Assembly: GCF_003260275.1 (NCBI RefSeq)
Contig: NZ_QJHB01000012.1
Span: 62,001 to 126,000, forward strand
Source of the DNA: Homoserinimonas sp. OAct 916
GTDB taxonomy: Bacteria; Actinomycetota; Actinomycetes; Actinomycetales; Microbacteriaceae
Reading direction: 5' to 3'
DNA length: 64,000 bases
The translations under genes and the position numbers were made by a program. The stretch's first letter is position 1. Each line of letters opens with the position of its first letter. Under the pieces are notes generated by a model. That model made no database searches. It worked only from the letters and a program-made list of their open reading frames with translations, and was not told the DNA's origin. Shown here piece after piece: positions 8,885-18,198 of the stretch.

Positions 8885-11116
8885 TCATCTGCCGCCGGGC
8901 GCACTGCATCTGTGCGCCTCGCCGCCGTGTTCATCACCGCGTGGTCGTTCACCGCGGTGTCCATGACCGGCGTGCTCCATTGCCGGACGCTCTGCCGGCA
9001 GGTGCCGCTCCAACCAGCCGAGAAGTCGACCCAGAAAGTCGGCCGTCTCGGGAAACCCGGTGATGCCGTGCCCCTGCCGCGGATACAACACCAGTTCGGT
9101 GGGCACACCGTTGCGCCTGAGCGCCTGGTGGAACGGCACCGCCTGCGCGGGCGGGGTGCACTTGTCCATCAGGCCAGCAGTCAGCATCGTCGGTGTGGTC
9201 ACCCGCGACACGTAGCGCAGCGGGCTGCGGGTGACATAGGCGCTGGAATCCGATTCGACCTCGGCGTCAAGAAAGATGCGGTCGAAGTCAGGAATGTTCG
9301 ACGAATGGTGCTGGGTGGTGAAATCGACCACCGGTGAGGTGCAGATCGCGGCGGCAAAGCGGTCGGTCTGCGTGACCAACCAGGCCGACATCTGGGCACC
9401 GTAGCTGTTGCCGGTGACGGCAAGCGCTGCCGGATCGACCAGGCCCTCGGCAATCAGGTGGTCGATGCCGCTGAGCAGGTCGTTCATGTCGGCACCGGCC
9501 ATGTCGCCGTGAATCAGGCCGGTGAACTCCTGGCCGCGACCGTGGCTGCCGCGCGGGTTCACATACAACGACGCGATGCCGTTCTCGGCGAGCAGGCCGA
9601 CATACGGATGCCGGTCGTGGTTGGCGATCCCCCACCGGTTGCGCCAGGCGGCCACCGGCCCGCCGTGAACGTTCAACAACAGAGAATGCGGGCCGGGCGA
9701 ATCAGGACTGACGAACAGCCCCTCGACGGTGCGCCCGTCTGGGGCAGTCCATGAGATCTGTCGCATCACCCCACCGGTGCGCCGGATCTCGACGCTGCCC
9801 GGATGCGCGAAATCGACGATCGTCGTCACCGAGTCGCCCCTGAGCGAGACCAGCTGCGGGTAGCGGTCGTAGGATTCCAACACCCCGTAGAACGTGCCGG
9901 CCGCATCGATTGTGACCTGCGGGGAGCTGCCGTAGAACGTTTCCGGTGTGCTCCAGACGATTCGGCCCGTGTGGGAGTCGGGGTCGATCAGTCCGACCAC
10001 TGTTTCGAGCCCGCGCAGCCCGGTGAAGCCGATCGCGCCGATTCCGGCCGAGGTGAGGCAGGTCACATCTGCGCCGAGCGTGGGCTTGTGGATGTCGCCG
10101 GCCGGGTCGACGATGACCACGTCGCCGGCGACCACACCGCGGTCGCTGCAAATCGCCTCGACGGCCAGGCAATGGCCGTCATGCACGAGCGGAAGCGCCA
10201 GTTGCACTCCCTCCACCGGCCGATAGAGCTCGGTGACTGTTCCGGTAGCCGCGTCGAGAACGACCAGGGCTGAGTGGTACCAGCCGGTCTCCCCAGCCGT
10301 CTCGGAGGCAACCGCCAGAATACGGTTGTCGTCGAGCCAGCATGCCTCCCACACGTTCACGTCGGTCGGCACCACGTTCGCCGTGCCAGCAGTGGGGTCG
10401 ACGATCACCAGGCGGCGCGGCTGCTCCGGCACCCCGGTGAACACCAGCGGTTCGACCTGCCCGGCCTCGGGCAGCAGCTGCTCGCTGGCGTCGTAGTTGT
10501 CGGGCTGCGGAACGGCCACCACCGCCAGCAGACGGCCACCTCCGGGCGAGGTGGCCAGAAACTCGGCTGCTCCGCCGAGATCGACGCGGTCATCGACGCC
10601 GTCGCCGTCTGAGTGATCATGCGCCTGGTTGCCAACGTGCTCACTGGCCTGGTTACCGACATCACTGCCCGCCAGACCGGCAATCCGCCCGCCGTTGAGG
10701 CCGGGATCGAGGCCAGGCTTGGTGCCGGCATCTTCACCGAGTCCCGCCGGCACGCCCTCGGCTGGGTCCCACAATCGCACGCGCCGGCCACTGACGACAG
10801 CAATGCGGTCACCGAACCAACAAAAAGCAGTGGGCGACCCCGGCAGGATGCTCAACTCCCCGCTGGCGACGGTGACCACGACAACGACGCTCCGGGCCGC
10901 CACCTTCAGGCTCGAAAGAATCGTGCCGATACCAGCGACGAATCGGCCGCTCGGATCCACCTGCACCAGTTCGAGGGTGCTGACAGCACCGAATGCCGGC
11001 GACTGGGTTCGATGCAACCAGTCGAGTGCCCTCTCCTCGGCCGAGCCGCGGAACTGATTCCGGGCGCGCTCGTTCCCCGAATCGGAGGGGTGACGGGCCG
11101 CTGTCTCATCTGCCAT
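8885..11116 (-). CDS. S9 (prolyl oligopeptidase/acyl-peptide hydrolase) family serine peptidase
   Basis: A 743-residue protein: an N-terminal beta-propeller-like region (about 1-480) and a C-terminal alpha/beta-hydrolase domain. The triad is readable as Ser571 (GNSYGAQ), Asp651 (LMDKCTPP) and His683 (RQGHGITG), with the oxyanion segment LNVHGGPVAAW. No signal peptide, so cytosolic cleavage of short or N-blocked peptides is likely. Odd features are a Gly/Asp/His-rich insertion around residues 135-180 and a His/Gly/Glu-rich C-terminal tail of about 35 residues. The downstream flavoprotein starts at its stop, suggesting peptide breakdown coupled to oxidation of released N-methyl amino acids. Confidence 0.85.
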   Translation of the reverse strand: MADETAARHPSDSGNERARNQFRGSAEERALDWLHRTQSPAFGAVSTLELVQVDPSGRFVAGIGTILSSLKVAARSVVVVVTVASGELSILPGSPTAFCWFGDRIAVVSGRRVRLWDPAEGVPAGLGEDAGTKPGLDPGLNGGRIAGLAGSDVGNQASEHVGNQAHDHSDGDGVDDRVDLGGAAEFLATSPGGGRLLAVVAVPQPDNYDASEQLLPEAGQVEPLVFTGVPEQPRRLVIVDPTAGTANVVPTDVNVWEACWLDDNRILAVASETAGETGWYHSALVVLDAATGTVTELYRPVEGVQLALPLVHDGHCLAVEAICSDRGVVAGDVVIVDPAGDIHKPTLGADVTCLTSAGIGAIGFTGLRGLETVVGLIDPDSHTGRIVWSTPETFYGSSPQVTIDAAGTFYGVLESYDRYPQLVSLRGDSVTTIVDFAHPGSVEIRRTGGVMRQISWTAPDGRTVEGLFVSPDSPGPHSLLLNVHGGPVAAWRNRWGIANHDRHPYVGLLAENGIASLYVNPRGSHGRGQEFTGLIHGDMAGADMNDLLSGIDHLIAEGLVDPAALAVTGNSYGAQMSAWLVTQTDRFAAAICTSPVVDFTTQHHSSNIPDFDRIFLDAEVESDSSAYVTRSPLRYVSRVTTPTMLTAGLMDKCTPPAQAVPFHQALRRNGVPTELVLYPRQGHGITGFPETADFLGRLLGWLERHLPAERPAMEHAGHGHRGERPRGDEHGGEAHRCSAPGGR

Positions 11117-11187
11117 CCTCTGACCCTATCCAGCGGCATCCGCCCACCGTCATGGCTGTTCGTTGAGGATTTACAGGCACGTCATAT

Positions 11188-11200
11188 ACATTTGTCGAAA
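11188..11200 (+). promoter_or_regulatory. Candidate PucR-type operator, copy 1
   Basis: ACATTTGTCGAAA lies 17 bases before the GTG of the regulator gene and 71 bases from the divergent peptidase gene. The nearly identical ACATATGTCGAAA occurs upstream of the flavoprotein gene at 12567. Shared sequence only; binding is inferred. Confidence 0.35.
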
Positions 11201-11217
11201 GACACAGGGGCGGCACC

Positions 11218-12423
11218 GTGTCGCAATCGACGGTGAGATCGGTCATGTCTTCGTTTCAAAGTGAACTCGAGCGGTTCAGCAGACGTGTTCAACGCGCTCT
11301 CGCCGTCGACGACACCGACTTCGTTCTGATCGCCCACACCGCCGGCGACGGCCGGGAGGACGGCACCCGGGTGGAATCGATCCTCTACCGGCGTACCGCC
11401 GAGGCCGCCATCGCACACGGCATCTCGTACGGCATCGACACCGCGACCGAGCCGGTGCGACTGCCCGCAAACGAGAGCATCGGCTACGACGCGCGCGTCT
11501 GCGTGCCACTGGTCGTGGGGGCGGTGCGTCTGGGATACCTCTGGGTGATCGACAATGACGACTCCCTGCAGCAGTGGCAGTACGACGCGCTCTCCAGTGG
11601 TGCGCGCGCACTGTCTGCCTCCCTGTACGCCACCACGCATGGCGACGGCACCCAGATCACCGATGACCGCTGGGTCGTGACGCGGCTGCTCTCCGACGAC
11701 CCGACCGACCGAGAGGCTGCCCGGCTCGTGGTCGAGGAGGGCTGGGCCTCCGCGCCTGTGCTCGGTGTCGTATTCACCGCCGCCGCCGGGGCCGACCATG
11801 ACCAGCTGACCTCGGCCCTCACCCGAACGTTCGACGGGTTGAAGACTCTGGCCGCCGACGTGACCGAGACCGAGACCGTGCTTCTTGTCGCCAATACCGG
11901 CATGTCGGGCACATTCGCCCACGATGTGCTGTCGCGCGCATCCGCCGCTTTGCACAAGCTGAATCCGGCCACCGGCGCCCCGGTGTGGTGCGCCGGCGTC
12001 GGCCCGCGGGTGGAGGAATTGGACGACATTCGCACGAGCGTCGACCGGGCGAGGCTCTGCCTGCACCTGGCCGACCGCATGCCCGGGTTCGGAACCGTGG
12101 TCGCCTGGTCTGACCTCGGCGCCTACCACGTCTTGTTGCAACTGCCGCTGGACAACGGCCCGAGCGACTTGGTCGACCCGCGGGTGCGACGACTGATCGA
12201 CGCAGACTCGACCGGCCAACTCGTGGCGACTCTGGAGTCGTATCTGCGAAGCGGAGGCTCACCGAAGGCGGTCAGCGACGAACTGCACATCCACCGCGCC
12301 AGCCTCTATTACCGGCTCAGCCGCATCACCGAGATCTGCGGCCTCTCCCCTGCCGACGGCGACGACCGCTTCCAGCTCGACCTCGGGCTGAGGATGGCCC
12401 GCCTGACCGGGCTGCTCACCTGA
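11218..12423 (+). CDS. PucR/CdaR-type transcriptional regulator
   Basis: A 401-residue regulator with a GAF-like N-terminal sensor (about 1-160), a degenerate GGDEF-like CdaR middle region and a C-terminal PucR helix-turn-helix (about 345-400: LVATLESYLRSGGSPKAVSD then LHIHRASLYYRLSRI). The classical N-terminal PucR domain is absent, unlike the second regulator at 49881. GTG 11218 has AGGGG 8 bases upstream. It is divergent from the peptidase/oxidase pair and followed by another flavoprotein, so it probably controls these amine-oxidation genes. Confidence 0.85.
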   Translation: MSQSTVRSVMSSFQSELERFSRRVQRALAVDDTDFVLIAHTAGDGREDGTRVESILYRRTAEAAIAHGISYGIDTATEPVRLPANESIGYDARVCVPLVVGAVRLGYLWVIDNDDSLQQWQYDALSSGARALSASLYATTHGDGTQITDDRWVVTRLLSDDPTDREAARLVVEEGWASAPVLGVVFTAAAGADHDQLTSALTRTFDGLKTLAADVTETETVLLVANTGMSGTFAHDVLSRASAALHKLNPATGAPVWCAGVGPRVEELDDIRTSVDRARLCLHLADRMPGFGTVVAWSDLGAYHVLLQLPLDNGPSDLVDPRVRRLIDADSTGQLVATLESYLRSGGSPKAVSDELHIHRASLYYRLSRITEICGLSPADGDDRFQLDLGLRMARLTGLLT

Positions 12424-12487
12424 TCGGGCCCGCTCACCCGAGCGGATGAGGCACCGATCAGGTCAGACACCCATCGGGTGGGCTCCG

Positions 12488-12500
12488 ACATATGTCGAAA
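12488..12500 (+). promoter_or_regulatory. Candidate PucR-type operator, copy 2
   Basis: ACATATGTCGAAA, embedded in the perfect 12-base palindrome CGACATATGTCG, 66 bases before the flavoprotein start. It matches copy 1 at 11188 in 12 of 13 positions. Confidence 0.35.
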
Positions 12501-12566
12501 CGGGAGCGGTTGATTTCTTCCAATCGTCCGTATCCGCACCCCCATCACGCCTGACTAGAGTGAGTT

Positions 12567-13820
12567 ATGCCCCTTGATTCCCACCAGCTTTCCGAGCCCA
12601 TCTGCGTTGTCGGAGCCGGCATTCTGGGTGCATCCGCCGCGCTGCATCTGGTGCGCGCGGGCGCGACCGACGTCACCATTGTCGACGCGGTCGAACCGCT
12701 CGGAGGCACCACCGAGGCCGGAGCCGGGTTCGTCGCAGCCTTCGCCGCCGACTCGGGGCGCCGGTTCGACCGGGCCGCGATCGCCATGGCCCAATACAGC
12801 ATCGAGTTCTACAAGGGCCTGCGGGATGCGGGCCACGAGATCGAGTTCGCCGCGAACGGCAACCTCGTGCTGGCCACCACCGAGAAGACCCTGGAGCGCA
12901 TTCGCACGGGCATTCTCGACCACCCCGACAAACTGCCCGGCACCCGTGAATTGACGCCAGCCGAGATCGGCGAGATCAGCGGCGGCACCATCGACCCGGA
13001 TGCCGTGCTCGGCGGCGTCTACCTGGCCGAGGGCATCCAGTTGACCACACGGCTCGCCCTTCTCGCGGTGCTCGCCGATTTGGAGACCGCCGGAGTGACA
13101 TTCCGCTTCAACGAACGCGTGACCGGTTTCACCCGCACCGACGACGCGGTCACCGGCGTCGAGACCGACACCGGGCACATCCCCGCGGCGCGCGTCGTGC
13201 TCGCCTGCGGTGCCTGGTCGGCCGACCTGCTCGCCGACCTCGGCTGGCCGCTGCCGCTGGTGCCGGTGGTGGCGACCCGGTTCGTCACCGACGACTGCGG
13301 CCTGCCATCGACCATGCCCACCGTTCAATGCCTCGACTTCGAGTTGTGGCTGCGCGAGTTGCACGGCGCCTTCTCGTGGGGTCTCGGCCCCGCCTACCGC
13401 AGCGTCAGCGCGCTGGAGAAGGATGGCGTGACCATCGGCCGCGACCGCCCGGTCGTGGAGCAGCTGATCCAGGCCCAACGCGAGTGCCAGGCCTCGTTGG
13501 AGAAGGTGTTTCCGAAACTGCGCGGCACGACTCCTGCGGAGATCATCCAAGGCATCCCGGTGTACACGGTCGACGGTAACTTCTACGTCGGGCCGGTTCC
13601 CGACTGCGCGGGCATCTGGGTGCTGGCCGGCGACAACGAGTCGGGCGTCACCCACGGCCCGGCCATGGGGCGCCTGGTCAGCGAATTGATCGTTGGCGCC
13701 GAGCCGTTCGTCGACCCGCACCCCTTTCGCCTCGACCGCACCGCACCCGACCAGTTCTCCACCGAGGAGTCTGTGATCGCCGCATTCGAGGGCGACCGCA
13801 TAGCGTCCATCCTGTCCTGA
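12567..13820 (+). CDS. FAD-dependent oxidoreductase (D-amino-acid oxidase/glycine oxidase family)
   Basis: A 417-residue DAO-fold flavoprotein: the FAD dinucleotide motif VVGAGILGASAA at the N-terminus, GGTTEAGAG after it, and a C-terminal GIWVLAGDNESGVTHGP where family members contact the flavin. It likely oxidises an amine or amino acid with O2 or an electron acceptor; substrate unknown. It is 143 bases downstream of the PucR-type gene and 76 bases upstream of a peptide-binding lipoprotein, suggesting the imported compound is its substrate. Confidence 0.85.
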   Translation: MPLDSHQLSEPICVVGAGILGASAALHLVRAGATDVTIVDAVEPLGGTTEAGAGFVAAFAADSGRRFDRAAIAMAQYSIEFYKGLRDAGHEIEFAANGNLVLATTEKTLERIRTGILDHPDKLPGTRELTPAEIGEISGGTIDPDAVLGGVYLAEGIQLTTRLALLAVLADLETAGVTFRFNERVTGFTRTDDAVTGVETDTGHIPAARVVLACGAWSADLLADLGWPLPLVPVVATRFVTDDCGLPSTMPTVQCLDFELWLRELHGAFSWGLGPAYRSVSALEKDGVTIGRDRPVVEQLIQAQRECQASLEKVFPKLRGTTPAEIIQGIPVYTVDGNFYVGPVPDCAGIWVLAGDNESGVTHGPAMGRLVSELIVGAEPFVDPHPFRLDRTAPDQFSTEESVIAAFEGDRIASILS

Positions 13821-13896
13821 GCCCCGCGCGACAGGCCACCCTGTGCCTGAGCGCGCCACCGCACCACACCACGCCCCATCAAAGGAGTATGCCGGC

Positions 13897-15531
13897 ATGA
13901 CGAAAACGAACAAACTACTGACGGTTCTCGCTTCAGTCGCGACCGTCGGCCTCTTGGCCTCCTGCGCCAACGCCGGAACCACCTCGGGCTCGGATGCGCC
14001 AGCCGCCGGTGAGCCGATGATCATCGGCACCACCGACAAGGTGGTCTCGCTCGACCCGGCCGGCGCCTGGGACCTCGGTTCGGCCACCCTGCACAACCAG
14101 GTGTACCGCTGGCTGCTCACCTCCGAGCCCGGTGACACCCAGCCGGTGCCCGACCTGGCCGAAACGGCCGAGTTCACCTCCGACACCGAGTTCACCGTCA
14201 CCATGAAAGACGGGCTCACGTTCGCGAACGGCAACCCGCTGACGGCGTCCGATGTGAAGTTCAGCTTCGACCGCATGGTCGCGATCGCCGACGCGAACGG
14301 CCCCTCCCAGTTGCTGTCCGACCTCAAGAAGGTCACCGTCGACGGCGACAGCACAGTGGTCTTCGAGCTGTCATCGCCGAACAATATTCTCTGGCCGCAG
14401 CTGCTCACCAGCCCGGCCGCGATCATCGTCGATGAAGACACATTCCCCGCCGACGCCCTGGCCGACGACAACGCCATCGTGAAAGCCAACGCGTTCGACG
14501 GTCAGTTCACGATCAGCACCTATGAGAAGAACAGCCTGCTCACCCTGCAGAAGAACGAGACCTACAACGGGATCCTTGACCAGGCTGCGACGCCGTCATT
14601 GGTGATGAAATACTACAGCGATGACAACAACCTGAAGCTCGACCTGCAGCAGGGCAACATCGACGTCGTCTACCGCACCCTCGGCCCGACCGCTGTCGCT
14701 GACCTGGAGAAGGATGACGCGCTTGCTGTGCACACCGGCCCCGGCGGCGAGATGCGCTACATCGTCTTCAACTTCGACATCGCGCCGTTCGGCAACAAGC
14801 TGCCTGACGCCGACCCGGCCAAGGCTCTCGCAGTGCGCCAGGCCGTCGCCGACCTGATCGACCGCGAGCCAATCGCCGACCAGGTGTTCAAGGGCACGTA
14901 CGCACCCGCCTACACCCAGGTTCCGAGCGGCCTCGACGGATCGACGGATGCCCTGAAGCGCCTCTACGGCGATGGCAACGGTGGCCCCGACGTGGCCAAG
15001 GCCACGAAGCGGCTGGCGGATGCCGGTGTGAGCACCCCGGTGGCGTTGAACCTGCAGTACAACACCGACCACTACGGCTCCTCCTCCTCCGAAGAGTACG
15101 CCGCGATCAAGGAGCAGCTGGACTCGAGCGGCCTGTTCGCGATTGACCTGCAATCGACCGAGTGGACCCAGTACGTCACCGACTCGGAAACCGACTACCC
15201 CGCCTACCAGCTGGGCTGGTTCTCCGACTTTCCCGACACCGACAACTACATCAACGTCTGGTACGGAACCCCGGAATTCCCGTCGATCCTGGGCGCCCAC
15301 ACCGAGAACCCGGAACTGAACGCGCTGATCGAGAAGGAGCGGGTCACGGCAGACCCCGACGAGCGCACGAAGGTGATGGAGCAGGCTCAAGAAATCGCAG
15401 CCTCCTACCTGCCCACAATCCCACTGTTCCAGGGCTCAGACATCGTGATCGCAAAGAAGAGCATCCAGGGCATCGACTCGGCCCTCGACGCCTCACTGCG
15501 GTTCCGGTTCGCCGCACTCAGCCAGGGCTGA
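13897..15531 (+). CDS. Family 5 (dipeptide/oligopeptide-type) ABC substrate-binding lipoprotein, orphan
   Basis: A 544-residue extracellular binding protein with a lipoprotein signal (LLTVLASVATVGLLASC, lipobox Cys about residue 24) and the family 5 core (DPAGAWDLGSATLHNQVY early; LTASDVKFSFDRMV; LGWFSDFPDTDNYINVW late). ATG 13897 is preceded by AAAGGAG; an earlier start would ruin the signal peptide. No cognate permease or ATPase genes adjoin it: the next genes, on the opposite strand, belong to a different ABC family. It must use membrane components encoded elsewhere. Confidence 0.88.
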   Translation: MTKTNKLLTVLASVATVGLLASCANAGTTSGSDAPAAGEPMIIGTTDKVVSLDPAGAWDLGSATLHNQVYRWLLTSEPGDTQPVPDLAETAEFTSDTEFTVTMKDGLTFANGNPLTASDVKFSFDRMVAIADANGPSQLLSDLKKVTVDGDSTVVFELSSPNNILWPQLLTSPAAIIVDEDTFPADALADDNAIVKANAFDGQFTISTYEKNSLLTLQKNETYNGILDQAATPSLVMKYYSDDNNLKLDLQQGNIDVVYRTLGPTAVADLEKDDALAVHTGPGGEMRYIVFNFDIAPFGNKLPDADPAKALAVRQAVADLIDREPIADQVFKGTYAPAYTQVPSGLDGSTDALKRLYGDGNGGPDVAKATKRLADAGVSTPVALNLQYNTDHYGSSSSEEYAAIKEQLDSSGLFAIDLQSTEWTQYVTDSETDYPAYQLGWFSDFPDTDNYINVWYGTPEFPSILGAHTENPELNALIEKERVTADPDERTKVMEQAQEIAASYLPTIPLFQGSDIVIAKKSIQGIDSALDASLRFRFAALSQG

Positions 15532-15555
15532 CCCCGGGTCACAGCTCACCAGGAG

Positions 15556-15588
15556 CGGCCGCGCCGGTGCCTCGCACCGCCGCGGCCG
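15556..15588. terminator. GC-rich hairpin between convergent genes
   Basis: CGGCCGCG (15556-15563) and CGGTGC (15565-15570) pair with GCACCG (15574-15579) and CGCGGCCG (15581-15588), loop CTC, one C/C mismatch. It lies midway between stops at 15531 (+) and 15615 (-), so it can serve both directions. Confidence 0.7.
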
Positions 15589-15614
15589 TTCGGCTTCACA
15601 CACGACTTTACGTT

Positions 15615-16382
15615 TCAGGCCAGGGCTTCGGCCCGCACTGACGCGGTCAATGACTCCTTGTATTCCATCAGGGCCGGCGAGGTGAGCACCTCGGGGCCGC
15701 GCGGGCGCGGAATCTCGATGCGCACATCGTCTTTGATTCGCCCCGGCCGCGCGCTCATCACGAGGATGCGGTCGGAGAGGTAGATCGCCTCCTCGATGTC
15801 GTGCGTGACGAACAGCACACACAGCCGGTGACTCTCCCACACCTCGGTCAACAACTCCTGCATCTCGATTCGGGTCTGCGCGTCCAGGGCGCCGAACGGC
15901 TCATCCATCAGCAGGATCTTCGGCCGGTAGGAGAGCACACGGGCGATGCCGACCCGCTGGCGCATACCTCCCGAGAGTTCGGCCGGCTTGGCATCGGCGA
16001 ACTTCTCCAGGCCGACCAGGCGCAGCTGTTCGTGGGCGATCTCCCGGCGCTCCGCGCGGCTGAGCCCGAGCCCTTTCAACGCGAATTCCACGTTCTCGGC
16101 CGCCGTCAGCCACGGGAAGAGCGAATACGACTGGAACACCATGCCGCGGTCTCGGCCAGGGCCGTCCACCCGCACGCCGTCGACCAGAACCTCGCCGCTG
16201 CTGGCAGTCTCCAGCCCGGCAGCGATGTGCAGCAGGGTGCTCTTGCCACAACCGGAGGTGCCCAGCAGTGTCGTGAACTCGTCGGCGTGCAGTTGAAAAG
16301 AGACCGGTGCGAGCGCCTGCACCTCGCCCTTCTTGGTGGCGAACGTCTTGGAGACGTTAGCGAACTCCGCGACTGCGTTCAT
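15615..16382 (-). CDS. NitT/TauT-family ABC transporter ATPase
   Basis: A 255-residue ATPase with Walker A GTSGCGKST (residues 41-49), signature LSGGMRQR, Walker B ILLMDEPFGALD and the late ILVMSARPGRI segment typical of nitrate/taurine-type systems. The open frame extends upstream, but the ATG at 16382 overlaps the permease stop (ATGA) and has AGGAGG upstream, so it is the start. Third gene of a binding protein-permease-ATPase operon read leftward. Confidence 0.9.
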   Translation of the reverse strand: MNAVAEFANVSKTFATKKGEVQALAPVSFQLHADEFTTLLGTSGCGKSTLLHIAAGLETASSGEVLVDGVRVDGPGRDRGMVFQSYSLFPWLTAAENVEFALKGLGLSRAERREIAHEQLRLVGLEKFADAKPAELSGGMRQRVGIARVLSYRPKILLMDEPFGALDAQTRIEMQELLTEVWESHRLCVLFVTHDIEEAIYLSDRILVMSARPGRIKDDVRIEIPRPRGPEVLTSPALMEYKESLTASVRAEALA

Positions 16383-17179
16383 CGGGCTCCTCCTCTGGAC
16401 CAGCCGAACCAGGCGCGGTCGATGGCCCGCATGGCCTGGTCGATGACGAGGCCGATCACACCGATCAGGATGATGATCATGAAGATGCGGTCGGTGTGAA
16501 AGTAGCGTTGCGCGACGATGATGCGATGCCCGAGACCGCTCTCGGCGGCGACGAGTTCGGCGATCACCAGCCAGGTCCAGCCCCAACCGAGGGTGATCCG
16601 AATGGTGTCCCAGATCGCTGGCGCCGAGTAGGGCAGCACGATGCGGCCCAGCAGCGGCAGCGTTTTCATTCCGAGGGTCTGCCCGACCTGCACATATTCG
16701 CGCGGGGTGCGCTTCACATTGTCCATCACCATCAGCGCCTGCTGAAAGAAGGTTCCGATGAACAGGATCGAGTACTTCTGGCCTTCGCCCACACCCAACC
16801 AGACGATGGTCAGCGGCACGAACGAGACGGCGGGCATGTACCGGATGAAGTCGACAATCGGCTCGACCGCGGCCTCGAACCGCCACACGGTTCCCATCAG
16901 GATGCCGACCGGCAGGGCGAACAGGGTCGCAATGCTGAACCCGATCGCGATTCGTTGCAGGCTTATGGCCAGGTCGCCCTGCAGGGTGCCATCACCCCAG
17001 AGCTCGGTGAACGCCCCGAGAACGGCAGCCGGTGACGGCAGAAAGTACGGGCTGACCAGCTGCAGGGCTGTGACAGTCCACCAGAGTGCGAACAGCGCTG
17101 CCAGCGCCGAACCGCCCCACACCCAGTAGTCGCGGGCGCTGACCTGGTGGAAGAGTCCGCGCCGTGAGTCGCGTCTCAT
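16379..17179 (-). CDS. NitT/TauT-family ABC transporter permease
   Basis: A 266-residue permease with about six membrane segments and the cytoplasmic loop PREYVQVGQTLGMKTLPLLG that docks the ATPase (EAA loop). The start overlaps the binding-protein stop and its stop overlaps the ATPase start, so the three are translationally coupled. Confidence 0.9.
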   Translation of the reverse strand: MRRDSRRGLFHQVSARDYWVWGGSALAALFALWWTVTALQLVSPYFLPSPAAVLGAFTELWGDGTLQGDLAISLQRIAIGFSIATLFALPVGILMGTVWRFEAAVEPIVDFIRYMPAVSFVPLTIVWLGVGEGQKYSILFIGTFFQQALMVMDNVKRTPREYVQVGQTLGMKTLPLLGRIVLPYSAPAIWDTIRITLGWGWTWLVIAELVAAESGLGHRIIVAQRYFHTDRIFMIIILIGVIGLVIDQAMRAIDRAWFGWSRGGAR

Positions 17180-18198
17180 CTTCTGGCGAGAGCAGCTTCA
17201 CCAAACGACGGGTCGGCGATCCCGGCAAGGTCGACCTCCGCAAGTGCTGCATCGCCGCTGGTCTGCCAGAGGTTCTTCAGCACGTCGGCAACGGGGCCGT
17301 AGTCGTCGGCGAAGAACTCGTTCGACGCGGTCAGGGTCATCAGCTGAATCCCCTTGAAGGTCTCGGCGAATTCGGCCGGGTCGGCACCGATCGCGGTGGT
17401 GATAATGGTCTGGCCCTCGGTGGGATTCTGTTCGAAGAACTCCACCGCGTCGTTCCAGGCGAGCAACACGTTCTCCAGAGTCTCGGAGTTCTCCTTCGCC
17501 CAGTCGGGGTTCACCAGCAGGGCGTCGGTGATCAGGCCGAACGTCTCGGCAGCCGTGTGTACCACCTGCAGGTCGCTGCCCTCGCCGAGGGTGGCCGAGA
17601 GGTAGGGCTCGTAGGTGACCGCGGCATCCACCCCGCCGGAGAGCAGTGCGGCTCCCGCCGAGGAGGCGGGCGTGCCGACGACGGTGATGTCGTCGAGGGT
17701 CATGCCGGCCGTGGCCAGGTAGTCGCGGATGAGGATGTCGCTGGTGGCGCCCTCCTCGAAGGCGACGCGCTTTCCACGCAACGACTCAGCAGTGTCGAGC
17801 CCGGGGCCGGCCATCACGGCGTCGGCGGTCGTGGTGACGGCTTGGATGAGCACGTTGCTGACATCCTGACCGGCCGTCGAGTAGACGGCGGAGGTGTTGA
17901 GCGCCGCATCCGCCAGCGGAACTCGGCCCGATCCGAACGCAGAGATCATGTCGGAGTCGGTGTTGAAGGTGATCAGGTCGAGCTTCACACCGTGGTCGGT
18001 GTCGAAGCCCTTCTCCACCGCGATCTGCCAGGGTCCGTAGCCGATCCACGGTTGGGTGGCGATGCTCACATTCACCGGGGAACCATCGGTCGTGCCTGTG
18101 TCGGCCGGCGAACCGTCGGGCACGGCAGGGTTGCAGCCGGCAAGGAACAGGCTGGACGCAACGGCAAGGCCCGCCGCGATGAGAATACGGTTTTTCAA
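17176..18198 (-). CDS. NitT/TauT-family ABC substrate-binding lipoprotein
   Basis: About 340 residues with a lipoprotein signal (ILIAAGLAVASSLFLAGC) and an NMT1/THI5-like periplasmic fold (QPWIGYGPWQIAVEKGF). The start is a TTG at 18198, 5 bases after AGGAG; TTG 18201 and GTG 18204 are in frame but too close to the ribosome site. Substrates of the family include nitrate, sulfonates, pyrimidine precursors and guanidino compounds. The divergent agmatinase-family gene suggests a guanidino or amine substrate, by inference only. Confidence 0.88.
   Translation of the reverse strand: MKNRILIAAGLAVASSLFLAGCNPAVPDGSPADTGTTDGSPVNVSIATQPWIGYGPWQIAVEKGFDTDHGVKLDLITFNTDSDMISAFGSGRVPLADAALNTSAVYSTAGQDVSNVLIQAVTTTADAVMAGPGLDTAESLRGKRVAFEEGATSDILIRDYLATAGMTLDDITVVGTPASSAGAALLSGGVDAAVTYEPYLSATLGEGSDLQVVHTAAETFGLITDALLVNPDWAKENSETLENVLLAWNDAVEFFEQNPTEGQTIITTAIGADPAEFAETFKGIQLMTLTASNEFFADDYGPVADVLKNLWQTSGDAALAEVDLAGIADPSFGEAALARR

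Noticed and set aside
7137-8966. Long open frame on the plus strand (609 codons)
   Set aside because: It is antisense to the sarcosine-oxidase-type and DUF503 genes, whose motifs are clear; composition is Arg/Gly/His-rich as expected of a GC-rich shadow frame.
12555-14489. Long open frame on the minus strand (644 codons)
   Set aside because: Antisense to the DAO-type flavoprotein and the binding lipoprotein; no recognisable domain.
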